A DNA stretch of 34,418 nucleotides from Elusimicrobia bacterium UBA6262 (GTDB lineage Bacteria > CAYTYR01 > UBA6262): NCBI GenBank assembly GCA_002441095.1, contig DJVG01000036.1, forward strand, positions 1 through 34,418, read 5' to 3'. Numbering within the stretch: position 1 is the stretch's first letter; every line of letters begins with the position of its first letter. A model generated the notes under the pieces. The model was given only the letters and a program-made list of their open reading frames with translations, searched no databases and was not told the origin of the DNA. Position numbers and translations under genes: made by a program. Positions 6,968-14,284 of the stretch are shown here, in pieces.

Positions 6968-7096
6968 ATGTTAGAAAAAATGGAGGATATTCCTGTCCTA
7001 ATTTCCAGAAGATCAAAGAAAGTATCATTAAAAAAGTTGGGCCTAATATTAAAAGAATTGAGTGGACACATTAATGGCGGAAAAGTGAAGACATGA
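6968..7096 (+). CDS. Possible 42-residue ORF between the two MinD-ferredoxin ATPases
   Basis: An open frame from ATG 6968 to TGA 7096, basic in its second half (R-R-S-K-K, L-K-K, K-V-K-T), with a D-I-P-V-L segment near the start. It fills the 130-base gap between the two ATPase genes exactly, and its stop overlaps the next start (ATGA at 7093-7096), a layout typical of translationally coupled genes. No good ribosome-binding site precedes it and I recognise no family. It may be a real small protein, the N-terminal remnant of a lost gene, or chance. Confidence 0.3.
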   Translation: MLEKMEDIPVLISRRSKKVSLKKLGLILKELSGHINGGKVKT

Positions 7097-7944
7097 AGCA
7101 AATAGTGGTCATTAGCGGAAAAGGCGGTACTGGCAAAACGGTCATTACCGGAGCATTTGCTGCTTTAGCCAGGAATAAAGTTATGGCTGACTGCGATGTT
7201 GATGCTGCGGATTTACATTTGCTATTACAGCCAAAAATCAAAGAACGCCATGATTTTAGAAGCGGCTTAAGCGCGTCAATTAACAATAAAACCTGTATCC
7301 AATGCGGCAAATGCATGATTGCCTGCAGGTTTAAGGCAATAAGTAATGATTTTGTGATCGATCATGTTTCCTGTGAAGGATGTGGATTTTGCAGTCATGT
7401 TTGTCCGGTCCAGGCTATTATGATGGAAGAAAATCTGGCGGGAGAGTGGTATATTTCCGAAACCCGGTTTGGCCCGATGGTACATGCCAAACTCGGGATA
7501 GCTGAAGAAAACTCAGGGAAACTAGTATCATTAGTAAGAAAACAGGCCAAAATAATTGCCGATCAGAATAATTGTGATTGGGTTATTATTGATGGCGCTC
7601 CGGGAATAGGTTGCCCGGTAATTGCTTCACTTTCAGGGATTGATTGCGCGGTAGTGGTTACTGAACCAACTTTATCCGGCCTGCATGATGCCGCGCGGGT
7701 GATAGAGGTAGCCAAGCAGTTTAAAATACCAGTGAAATTAATAATAAATAAATATGATTTAAATCCGGCAATGTCAGAGAAAATAGAAAAATACTGTTCT
7801 GATAACGGAATTACATTGATCGGCAAGGTCGGGTTTGATAAAGCAGTGGTAGAAGCCATGGTAGAGGGGAAAACTATTATGGAATATAAAGATACCCCGG
7901 CAAAGATAAAGATCCAGGAAATATGGGGGAAACTGCAGGATTAG
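7093..7944 (+). CDS. MinD-superfamily P-loop ATPase with inserted 2x[4Fe-4S] ferredoxin domain, copy 2
   Basis: A 283-residue paralogue of the gene at 6108. Seen: S-G-K-G-G-T-G-K-T (8-16), a ferredoxin insert with Cys 68, 71, 74, 78 and Cys 94, 97, 100, 104, then I-D-G-A-P-G-I-G-C-P-V and V-T-E-P-T-L-S-G-L-H-D. The insert is shorter between the two clusters than in copy 1 (15 residues between the Cys quartets against 24), so the copies have diverged. The gene overlaps the small ORF upstream and sits 3 bases from the DUF2099 gene downstream, implying one operon. Membership is clear; the specific cofactor is not known. Confidence 0.92.
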   Translation: MKQIVVISGKGGTGKTVITGAFAALARNKVMADCDVDAADLHLLLQPKIKERHDFRSGLSASINNKTCIQCGKCMIACRFKAISNDFVIDHVSCEGCGFCSHVCPVQAIMMEENLAGEWYISETRFGPMVHAKLGIAEENSGKLVSLVRKQAKIIADQNNCDWVIIDGAPGIGCPVIASLSGIDCAVVVTEPTLSGLHDAARVIEVAKQFKIPVKLIINKYDLNPAMSEKIEKYCSDNGITLIGKVGFDKAVVEAMVEGKTIMEYKDTPAKIKIQEIWGKLQD

Positions 7945-7947
7945 AAT

Positions 7948-8931
7948 ATGGATAATAGAAATAAACGAGATATTCATATAATAAAATATTATTCTGCTGT
8001 GGTTACTATTTCTAATGGGCAAGTGATCAAGGTTACGGACCCAACTTTGATGTTTTGCCCCCTGGCGAAACATTTATATAAAGATTTCAAGAATATAAAA
8101 AACAATGATCAGGAAGCCATTAAGCAGGCAATTAAAGGAGCAATTGCGTCAAAAATCAGAGATTACGGTTTATTTACAGAGCAAAGGCAGTTTAATTTCC
8201 CTGCTGTTTCAATACCGTATGGCGCTTCTGAAATGCTCAGATACGCTCTAAAGAAAAAAGCGATAGATGCCGCGGTTGTGGTTTGCGATGGGGCTGGCAC
8301 GGTTATTACCTCTAGGCCGGCGCTTGTCCAGGGTATAGGCGCCCGCATGAATAGCCTTCTGCTGACCACACCTATCCCGGGAATTATTAAAAAACTTAAA
8401 ACTGCCGGTGGCCAGGTAATATTTAAAGATGCGCAGATTGATCAATACCAAGGGGTTAAAAAGGCCATAGCCGCAGGATATAAGACTATTGCTGTCACTA
8501 TTAGCGGCGATGCAGTTGAGGAGCTAAAAGAACTGTGCTTATTAGAAAAGCGCAATCAAGTTAAGATTGTTTCATTAGTTCTATGCACTACCGGGATAAC
8601 AAACGATAAAATTGCTATGATACGAGATTATGCTGATCTAGTGTGGAGTTGTGCTTCTCTTGATATCCGTCGGCTGATCGGACCGGTAGCAATGATACAG
8701 CTTTCCCAGTTAATTCCTGTATTTGTTTTAACGTCTCAAGGAGTTAACTTTGTTTCGGCGTATGCTACGGAAAAAAAGCTCATTAATAAGCTGGATTTTA
8801 ATAAGCAATACCTGATTTCACATGAGTATGGCGGCCAAGGCGTTAATTTGGGAGGATTTAGAGCTTATATCAGAGAGTCTCACTTGCCGGTTAGTAAAGA
8901 TAAAGCGCCAAGTTTTACGGATCAGGATTAA
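7948..8931 (+). CDS. DUF2099 family protein (methanogenesis marker protein 8 homologue)
   Basis: A 327-residue protein I recognise as DUF2099, known in methanogens as methanogenesis marker 8. The key block is I-D-A-A-V-V-V-C-D-G-A-G-T-V-I-T, followed by V-Q-G-I-G-A-R-M and T-T-P-I-P-G-I-I-K. A second conserved half has the D-Q-Y-Q-G-V-K-K-A-I region, a C-T-T-G-I segment, and A-D-L-V-W-S-C-A-S. No signal peptide or membrane segment is evident. Its biochemical role is unknown even in archaea. Here it lies between MinD-ferredoxin ATPases and an Mrp carrier, arguing for a job in metal-cofactor chemistry rather than methanogenesis itself. Start ATG is 3 bases after the previous stop. Confidence 0.8.
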   Translation: MDNRNKRDIHIIKYYSAVVTISNGQVIKVTDPTLMFCPLAKHLYKDFKNIKNNDQEAIKQAIKGAIASKIRDYGLFTEQRQFNFPAVSIPYGASEMLRYALKKKAIDAAVVVCDGAGTVITSRPALVQGIGARMNSLLLTTPIPGIIKKLKTAGGQVIFKDAQIDQYQGVKKAIAAGYKTIAVTISGDAVEELKELCLLEKRNQVKIVSLVLCTTGITNDKIAMIRDYADLVWSCASLDIRRLIGPVAMIQLSQLIPVFVLTSQGVNFVSAYATEKKLINKLDFNKQYLISHEYGGQGVNLGGFRAYIRESHLPVSKDKAPSFTDQD

Positions 8932-9005
8932 GCTGATTCCCTCCCCCTGGCAACTCTATCGCGCCATAGCCGATTATTTACTTAAATCATAAAAGGAGTA
9001 TCCAA

Positions 9006-9833
9006 ATGCAGCAGATGAATGAAAGGGAATTAAACGAACAAGAAATAATTCTTAAAGAAAGAATGTCCAAAATAAAGCATAGCCTGGTTGTAATGAGCGG
9101 TAAAGGAGGCGTAGGAAAATCAACGGTAGCAGTAAACCTGGCTTACGCGCTTTCTCTTTCCGGCAAGAAAGTGGGTATCCTGGATGTGGATATCCACGGC
9201 CCTAATATTGCCAAAATGCTGGGGATTGAAAATCAGACCATTTGTAATTCTGAATTTGGTATCCAGGCAGTCAAAGTGAGCGAAAACCTGAAGGCAGTCA
9301 GCCTGGCGCTGGTAGGGTATGACCCTGACCAACCGATCATCTGGCGGGGGCCAAGAAAAACAGCGGCCATCAGGCAATTTTTAGGAGAAGTGAACTGGGG
9401 AGAGCTTGATTACCTGATCATTGATTCACCTCCAGGCACTGGAGATGAACCGTTAAGCGTTTGCCAGCTTATCCCTAATGTACAAGGTATTATTATAGTT
9501 ACCACGCCGCAGGATGTAGCTATCCTAGACGCACGAAAAAGCGTACTCTTTGCTAATGAACTAAAAATACCTGTAGTTGGTATCATTGAAAACATGAGCG
9601 GATACATTTGCCCGCATTGCCATACAGAAACCGCTATTTTTAAAAAAGGCGGTGGGGAGAAAGCAGCCCGGGAGTTAAAAATTCCGTTTTTAGGAAGAGT
9701 GCCTCTACAACCGGAATTCGTCGAATATGCTGACCAGGGCACTCCTTTCGTGTCTTTTCAGGATAAATCCGCAGCAGCGGCAGCTTTTATCGGAATAGTC
9801 AATAAGATTAAAGATTCTACGGAGAATAAATAG
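9006..9833 (+). CDS. mrp: Mrp/ApbC/NBP35-type iron-sulfur cluster carrier ATPase
   Basis: A 275-residue P-loop ATPase that carries and transfers [4Fe-4S] clusters. Seen: deviant Walker A M-S-G-K-G-G-V-G-K-S-T (30-40), D-V-D-I-H-G-P-N (60-67), D-S-P-P-G-T-G-D-E (140-148) and the cluster-binding C-P-H-C (Cys 202 and 205), which forms a bridging cluster site between two subunits. The first about 25 residues are a short helical extension without the DUF59 domain found in some Mrp proteins. AAAGGAG precedes ATG 9006 by 6 bases. The stop overlaps the next gene's GTG (TAGTG), so it is coupled to the radical SAM gene. Confidence 0.95.
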   Translation: MQQMNERELNEQEIILKERMSKIKHSLVVMSGKGGVGKSTVAVNLAYALSLSGKKVGILDVDIHGPNIAKMLGIENQTICNSEFGIQAVKVSENLKAVSLALVGYDPDQPIIWRGPRKTAAIRQFLGEVNWGELDYLIIDSPPGTGDEPLSVCQLIPNVQGIIIVTTPQDVAILDARKSVLFANELKIPVVGIIENMSGYICPHCHTETAIFKKGGGEKAARELKIPFLGRVPLQPEFVEYADQGTPFVSFQDKSAAAAAFIGIVNKIKDSTENK

Positions 9834-10618
9834 TGAAACGCACATTTAAATACATTTATGGCCCGGTGGCTTCATGGAGGCTGGGTAGTTCCTTGGGTAT
9901 AGATTCGCTTTCACAAGAAGAAAAGATTTGCGGTTTTAACTGCATTTATTGCCAGTTGGGACCAACGCTATGTTATACAGTAAAAAGGCAGATTTTCGTT
10001 CCGGTTAAAGATATTATCAAGGAGATTAATGATTTGCCGTCAATTCATATCGACTATATTACCTTTGCCGGCAGCGGAGAGCCAACTCTGGCCAGGAACC
10101 TGGGCCAGGCGATCAAAGCGGTAAAAGCTCTTGGCAAAGCTCCGGTCGCAGTTTTAACCAATTCCAGCCTATTGCATCTTGACAGTGTCAGGAAAGAATT
10201 ATTACCGGCAGATTATGTGTCAGTCAAACTGGATGCCTCTTCACCAGAATCTCTGCAAATGATCAACGACCCTGATAAAACTATCCAATTCGCCAAATTG
10301 TTGTCTGGTATAATAGAATTCAGAAAGCAGTATCAAGGCTATCTGGCATTACAAATAATGTTTTTAGAACAAAACAAGAATGATGCTGATAAAATGATCA
10401 GCCTGATCAAGAAAATTAAACCGGACGAAGTCCAAATTAATACACCTTTAAGGAAATGCGCGGTAAAGCCACAGGCAAAGAAGAATATCATTAAAATTAA
10501 AAAGGCTATTGCTGCAGCCTGCAAGGGGATTGCGGTAGTCTCGGTATATGATAAAAAAGAGCGGCTAGATATTCATTCCATAAGTGCCGTAGAAACATTA
10601 AAAAGAAGAGGGAAATAA
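9833..10618 (+). CDS. Radical SAM protein of the COG0731 (TYW1-like) group
   Basis: A 261-residue radical SAM enzyme. It opens Y-I-Y-G-P-V-A-S-W-R-L-G-S-S-L-G-I-D, the group's hallmark, followed by the [4Fe-4S]/SAM motif C-x3-C-x2-C (Cys 33, 37, 40; I-C-G-F-N-C-I-Y-C-Q). The T-F-A-G-S-G-E-P-T-L segment is the SAM-binding glycine region. Relatives include archaeal wybutosine enzymes, but bacterial members of this short form are uncharacterised. GTG 9833 overlaps the mrp stop, so the pair is probably translated together. The neighbouring carrier ATPase could load its cluster, or it may take part in making the island's cofactor. Fold certain, reaction unknown. Confidence 0.9.
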   Translation: MKRTFKYIYGPVASWRLGSSLGIDSLSQEEKICGFNCIYCQLGPTLCYTVKRQIFVPVKDIIKEINDLPSIHIDYITFAGSGEPTLARNLGQAIKAVKALGKAPVAVLTNSSLLHLDSVRKELLPADYVSVKLDASSPESLQMINDPDKTIQFAKLLSGIIEFRKQYQGYLALQIMFLEQNKNDADKMISLIKKIKPDEVQINTPLRKCAVKPQAKKNIIKIKKAIAAACKGIAVVSVYDKKERLDIHSISAVETLKRRGK

Positions 10619-10666
10619 GAGGCTTTCCGCATAATTTATAATCAAAGAAAAAGAAAAGGACTTAAA

Positions 10667-11380
10667 ATGCAGATCGTAGATCTTTTTGATAAAAAGGCCA
10701 TTGATAAAAAACTCCATATTGGCTGGGGACTTTCGTTCTTAATTAACAATTCTATTCTTTTTGATACCGGGGAAAAAGGGAATTGGCTGATAGAAAATAT
10801 GCAGAAGTTGAAAATAAACCTGGATACCATAGAAGCTGTAGTCATTTCACATGACCATTGGGACCATACCGGAGGTTTGTGGGATATACTAAAGCTTAAA
10901 AAAGGGATGAAAGTTTACGGTTGTCCGTATTTCAGTAAGGAGTTCAAAGATAAAATAGCCAATATGCATGGGGACCTAGCCCTGGCTGATAGGTTCGTGG
11001 AGATAGCAAACAATATTTATATCACCGGTGAAATCCCCGGGGCCTATAATGGCAAATATATGCCGGAACAGGCAATAGTATTAAAGACAAAAAAGGGGCT
11101 CACTGTAATTACAGGATGCGCTCACCCCGGAATTTTAAAAATAATTGAAAAGGTGAAAGCTAAGTTCCCAAAAGAGCCTCTTAGTTTCGTATTAGGCGGT
11201 TTTCACCTGCTGGATGCAGACAAGCGGGCTATAGAGCTAGTAGGCAGTAATCTGCAGAAAAAAGGAGTAATTAAGGTTGGCCCGACACATTGTTCCGGAG
11301 AAGCAGCTGAGGAGATATTAGAAAAGCAATTTGGACGAAATTTTGTGCCGGTAAAAGCCGGACAAATAATAGAGGTTTAG
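10667..11380 (+). CDS. Metallo-beta-lactamase-fold hydrolase (COG1237-like)
   Basis: A 237-residue MBL-fold protein with the metal-binding motif H-D-H-W-D-H (His 62, 64, Asp 66, His 67) preceded by V-V-I-S, plus a downstream G-C-A-H-P-G segment, the G-G-F-H-L strand and T-H-C-S-G near the C-terminus, the pattern of the COG1237 subgroup. That group includes an archaeal enzyme of methanopterin synthesis, but most bacterial members are of unknown substrate. AAAAGGA precedes ATG 10667. It follows the radical SAM gene by 48 bases and precedes the membrane protein by 1 base. Two metal ions are expected in the active site. Specific substrate not assigned. Confidence 0.88.
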   Translation: MQIVDLFDKKAIDKKLHIGWGLSFLINNSILFDTGEKGNWLIENMQKLKINLDTIEAVVISHDHWDHTGGLWDILKLKKGMKVYGCPYFSKEFKDKIANMHGDLALADRFVEIANNIYITGEIPGAYNGKYMPEQAIVLKTKKGLTVITGCAHPGILKIIEKVKAKFPKEPLSFVLGGFHLLDADKRAIELVGSNLQKKGVIKVGPTHCSGEAAEEILEKQFGRNFVPVKAGQIIEV

Positions 11381-11381
11381 C

Positions 11382-12041
11382 TTGCACAAACAAATATTCA
11401 GAGAGTTAAAAGCACATGCTCATTTTACGCTTTTCGGTACCATCACCGGAATGGTAGTGATGTTGTTTTGCTTAAAGTTGCCATATAAGACATCTTATAA
11501 TATATTTTATGTGCTTCATCCGCTGCATGTATTTTTAAGCGCCTTAGTTACCGCTTCCATGTATAAACTCCATACCTGCCCCCGGCTGAGCCTCAATTGT
11601 CTTAAAGGTAAATGTAATTTCTGGCTTTTAATCGTGATCGGATATGTCGGTTCCGTCGGGATCGCAACTATCAGCGATTCCCTGATCCCATATGTAGCTG
11701 AATCCTTGCTGGGAATGCCTAATAAGGGCATACATCTTGGTTTTATCGAAAAATGGTGGCTGGTCAATCCTTTGGCTATTGCCGGTATAGTAGTTGCTTA
11801 TTATAAGCCAGCTACAAAATTCCCCCATAGCCTGCATGTCTTATTTAGTATGTGGGCGTCCTTATTTCATATTATTATGGCCCAGGTAGCGATCGCAGGT
11901 TGGTTCTCATATGCTATAATATTCATATTTTTATTTTTAGCTGTTTGGCTGCCATGTTGCGTAAGCGATATTGTTTTCCCCTTATTATTTATTAAAGGCA
12001 AGGGAATAAGTGCAGCCGATGATCAGCAGTATTACAGATAA
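11382..12041 (+). CDS. Conserved multi-pass membrane protein of unknown function
   Basis: A 219-residue hydrophobic protein with about five or six predicted membrane spans (roughly 17-32, 42-62, 80-98, 125-140, 150-172, 175-205). Polar features within it may matter: H-P-L-H between spans one and two, T-C-P-R-L-S-L-N-C and K-G-K-C in a loop, D-S-L-I-P-Y, F-P-H-S-L-H, and the late motif W-L-P-C-C-V-S-D-I-V-F-P. The adjacent Cys pair and several His could bind metal. I do not recognise a named family. The start is TTG 11382, one base after the MBL gene stop, with AGAGG upstream. By position it ends the metal-cluster island and may be a metal or anion transporter; this is inference. Confidence 0.75.
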   Translation: MHKQIFRELKAHAHFTLFGTITGMVVMLFCLKLPYKTSYNIFYVLHPLHVFLSALVTASMYKLHTCPRLSLNCLKGKCNFWLLIVIGYVGSVGIATISDSLIPYVAESLLGMPNKGIHLGFIEKWWLVNPLAIAGIVVAYYKPATKFPHSLHVLFSMWASLFHIIMAQVAIAGWFSYAIIFIFLFLAVWLPCCVSDIVFPLLFIKGKGISAADDQQYYR

Positions 12042-12129
12042 TAAGCTGCAAGTAATGATTATTTTAGCTCCATAGGCAAAAAGCAGTTTCAAAAAAAGGG
12101 AAAATCCGCTATTAGCATCTTTTATTTAT

Positions 12130-12158
12130 TTGACACCCACCCCAAAAACCGCTATAAT
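12130..12158 (+). promoter_or_regulatory. Consensus sigma70-type promoter for the kor operon
   Basis: TTGACA (12130-12135), exactly 17 bases, TATAAT (12153-12158): a full consensus match. Transcription should start near 12165, leaving about 120 bases of untranslated leader before the ferredoxin gene at 12286. The leader contains the GCTAGTT-word palindrome. Confidence 0.85.
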
Positions 12159-12173
12159 ATAAAAACTGTTTCT

Positions 12174-12267
12174 AGTCGCTAGCTTAAATACATTCGCTAG
12201 CTGCTAGTTTCTGGTTGCTAGTTTTAATTGTTTATGACTGGATGCTAGGAACTAACGACCAGCGACT
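12174..12267. repeat. Leader palindrome built from GCTAGTT heptamers
   Basis: Outer words AGTCGCT (12174-12180) and AGCGACT (12261-12267) pair perfectly. Inside are four consecutive heptamers, GCTAGCT, GCTAGTT, TCTGGTT, GCTAGTT (12196-12223), and a right arm with the complementary words (GATGCTAGGAACTAACGACC). It lies wholly in the predicted 5' leader of the kor operon, between the promoter and the first start codon, so it would be present as RNA structure. The gap 12042-12129 before the promoter holds nothing I recognise. Confidence 0.65.
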
Positions 12268-12285
12268 GCTTTTACTGGAGAACCT

Positions 12286-12489
12286 ATGCCTAAAATCATC
12301 ATTGCTCAAAGCAAATGTAAGGGCTGTGAGTTGTGTATTTTAGCTTGCCCGAAAAAGAATATTCGCTTGAGCCAGAAGATAAATAAAAAGGGTTTTCATT
12401 ATGTTGAAATAATTGACCCTGACAAGTGTAACGCTTGTGGTTTGTGCTTTCAGGTTTGTCCTGATGTAGCGATAGAGATTTGGAAATAA
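12286..12489 (+). CDS. korD: 2-oxoacid:ferredoxin oxidoreductase, delta (ferredoxin) subunit
   Basis: A 67-residue ferredoxin with two [4Fe-4S] motifs: C-K-G-C-E-L-C-I-L-A-C-P and C-N-A-C-G-L-C-F-Q-V-C-P. It is the electron-transfer subunit of the enzyme encoded by the next three genes, accepting electrons from the thiamin-bound intermediate and passing them to soluble ferredoxin. ACTGGAG lies upstream of ATG 12286. It heads the operon behind a consensus promoter. Alone it could be any small ferredoxin, but its 13-base spacing to the alpha subunit supports the delta assignment. Confidence 0.9.
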   Translation: MPKIIIAQSKCKGCELCILACPKKNIRLSQKINKKGFHYVEIIDPDKCNACGLCFQVCPDVAIEIWK

Positions 12490-12502
12490 TTGAGGAGTTT
12501 GC

Positions 12503-13540
12503 GTGAAAAAACTGATGAAAGGTAATGAAGCCCTGGGAGAAGGCGCTATACAGGCCGGCTGTGGCGCCTATTTTGGCTATCCCATTACCCCGCAAAATGA
12601 GCTGACCGAATATATGTCCCGCCGGATGCTGGAAGAAAAACGTGTTTTTATCCAGTCTGAAAGTGAGTTGGCGGCGATCAATATGGTATTTGGCGCCAGT
12701 GTAGCCGGAGCCAGGGCTATGACCTCATCATCCTCTCCAGGCGTCAGCTTGAAACAAGAAGGGCTGTCCTATATGGCTGGTTGTGAGTTACCCGGGCTGG
12801 TAGTCAACGTACAGCGGGGAGGTCCCGGATTAGGGAATATTTCCGGTTCACAGGCAGACTATTTCCAGGCAGTAAAAGGCGGAGGGCATGGCGATTACCA
12901 CCTGATCGTATTGACTCCGGGATCTGTGCAGGAAATGTACGAAATGCCGGCCTTGGCCTTTACTTTAAGCGAAAAGTACCGCACTCCGGCAATGATCTTA
13001 ACTGACGGGATCCTGGCGCAAATGCAGGAGCCAATGGAACAAGTAAAAATTGACTCATCACGTGCTGGGGACCGGGACTGGATACTCGATGGATGCAAAG
13101 GACGGGAGCCGCGGAAAATAAGGTCCTTGTTAATGGAAGAAGGGGCTTTGGAAGCTCATAACCTGCACTTACAGGCTAAATATGATATGATCAGAAAGCA
13201 GGAGCAACGGTACCAGTTAATTAATGAACAGGCTGAGATCATGCTTGTCGCCTACGGTATCAGCGCCCGTGTTTGTTATACCGCGATGCAGGAAGCCAAT
13301 AAAAAAGGGTCTCAGATCGGGTTACTCAGGCCGCTAACAGTCTGGCCATTCCCGGAAAAAATATTGCAGGAGCTGGCGCCAAAAATAAAAGCTTTCTTAG
13401 TAATCGAACTGAATGCCGGCCAGATGATAGAAGATGTCAAACTGGCAGTCAATGGGAAAACGCCGGTACATTTTTACGGCCGGTCCGGAGGTGGCTGCGT
13501 CACTCCCGGTGAAATATTAAGGGAAATTGAAAAAATATGA
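12503..13540 (+). CDS. korA: 2-oxoacid:ferredoxin oxidoreductase, alpha subunit (VorB/KorA type)
   Basis: A 345-residue subunit of a ferredoxin-dependent 2-oxoacid oxidoreductase, which decarboxylates a 2-oxoacid to the acyl-CoA in the cytoplasm. It opens with K-L-M-K-G-N-E-A-L-G-E-G-A and has G-Y-P-I-T-P-Q-N-E (about 27-35), the T-S-S-S-S-P-G-V-S-L block, R-G-G-P-G-L-G-N and the K-G-G-G-H-G-D-Y segment typical of VorB-type proteins. A 2-oxoisovalerate or 2-oxoglutarate substrate is therefore likely; sequence inspection cannot decide. The GTG start follows GAGGAG (12492-12497). The end overlaps korB by 4 bases (ATGA). Confidence 0.93.
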   Translation: MKKLMKGNEALGEGAIQAGCGAYFGYPITPQNELTEYMSRRMLEEKRVFIQSESELAAINMVFGASVAGARAMTSSSSPGVSLKQEGLSYMAGCELPGLVVNVQRGGPGLGNISGSQADYFQAVKGGGHGDYHLIVLTPGSVQEMYEMPALAFTLSEKYRTPAMILTDGILAQMQEPMEQVKIDSSRAGDRDWILDGCKGREPRKIRSLLMEEGALEAHNLHLQAKYDMIRKQEQRYQLINEQAEIMLVAYGISARVCYTAMQEANKKGSQIGLLRPLTVWPFPEKILQELAPKIKAFLVIELNAGQMIEDVKLAVNGKTPVHFYGRSGGGCVTPGEILREIEKI

Positions 13541-14280
13541 AAAAATTATTTTTCAAACCAGAAAGCCTGACTGATACAGACCATAAATATTGTTCCGGCT
13601 GCGGACACGGTATCGTGCATCGCTTGGTCGCCGAAGTGATCGATGAATTAGGCATCAGGGAAAAAACTATCGGCATAGCCCCGGTAGGCTGCGCGGTATT
13701 CGCCTATGATTACTGGAATTTTGACGTTACTGAAGCTTCGCATGGCCGCCCGCCAGCTGTAGCCACCGGGATCAAGAGATTCTTACCTGACCGGGTGGTT
13801 TTCACATACCAGGGAGATGGGGACCTGGCGGCGATCGGTATGGCGGAAACTATTCATGCCGCTAACCGGGGAGAGAACATTACAGTTATTTTCATCAATA
13901 ATGCCATCTACGGCATGACCACCGGACAAATGGCGCCCACCAGCTTATTAGGCATGAAGACAACTACCTCGCCGTTCGGCCGGGATGCGAAACTTGCCGG
14001 GTACCCGATAAGAGTAGGAGAATTACTGGCTACTTTAGAAGGGACCACTTATCTGGCTCGTTGCGCGGTGGACTCGGCCAAGCATGTACTGGAAGCCAAG
14101 AAAGCCATTAAAAAAGCTTTTGAAGTCCAATTAGCAGAAAAAGGATATTCCCTGGTAGAGATATTGTCACAATGTCCACCAAATTGGAAGATGTCGGTAC
14201 CTGAGTCTTTGGAGTATGTGCGTAAAGAAATGATGACCCAGTTTCCACTCGGTGTAATTAAAGATAAAACAAAGGTATAA
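13537..14280 (+). CDS. korB: 2-oxoacid:ferredoxin oxidoreductase, beta (TPP-binding) subunit
   Basis: A 247-residue thiamin-diphosphate-binding subunit. Seen: the cluster-ligand and substrate region Y-C-S-G-C-G-H-G (about 18-25), A-P-V-G-C-A-V-F, the TPP/Mg motif Q-G-D-G-D-L-A-A-I-G (about 92-101) and I-F-I-N-N-A-I-Y-G-M-T-T-G-Q completing it. It overlaps korA by 4 bases and is 4 bases from korC, so subunit ratios are probably kept by translational coupling. Length is normal for the short KorB/VorA form. Confidence 0.94.
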   Translation: MKKLFFKPESLTDTDHKYCSGCGHGIVHRLVAEVIDELGIREKTIGIAPVGCAVFAYDYWNFDVTEASHGRPPAVATGIKRFLPDRVVFTYQGDGDLAAIGMAETIHAANRGENITVIFINNAIYGMTTGQMAPTSLLGMKTTTSPFGRDAKLAGYPIRVGELLATLEGTTYLARCAVDSAKHVLEAKKAIKKAFEVQLAEKGYSLVEILSQCPPNWKMSVPESLEYVRKEMMTQFPLGVIKDKTKV

Positions 14281-14284
14281 CGAC

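Noticed and set aside
8932..9005. Terminator or promoter between the DUF2099 gene and mrp
   Set aside because: Only a weak TGGC/GCCA pairing and no T-run or clear -35/-10 pair; only the ribosome-binding site AAAGGAG is convincing.
3757..10618. Nitrogenase-associated nif cluster
   Set aside because: NifX-like proteins and Mrp/MinD ATPases are present but there is no nifH, nifD, nifK or full-length nifB.
12174..12267. Riboswitch or T-box leader for the kor operon
   Set aside because: No conserved riboswitch or T-box motif is visible, and the arms are tandem repeat words shared in style with other gaps.
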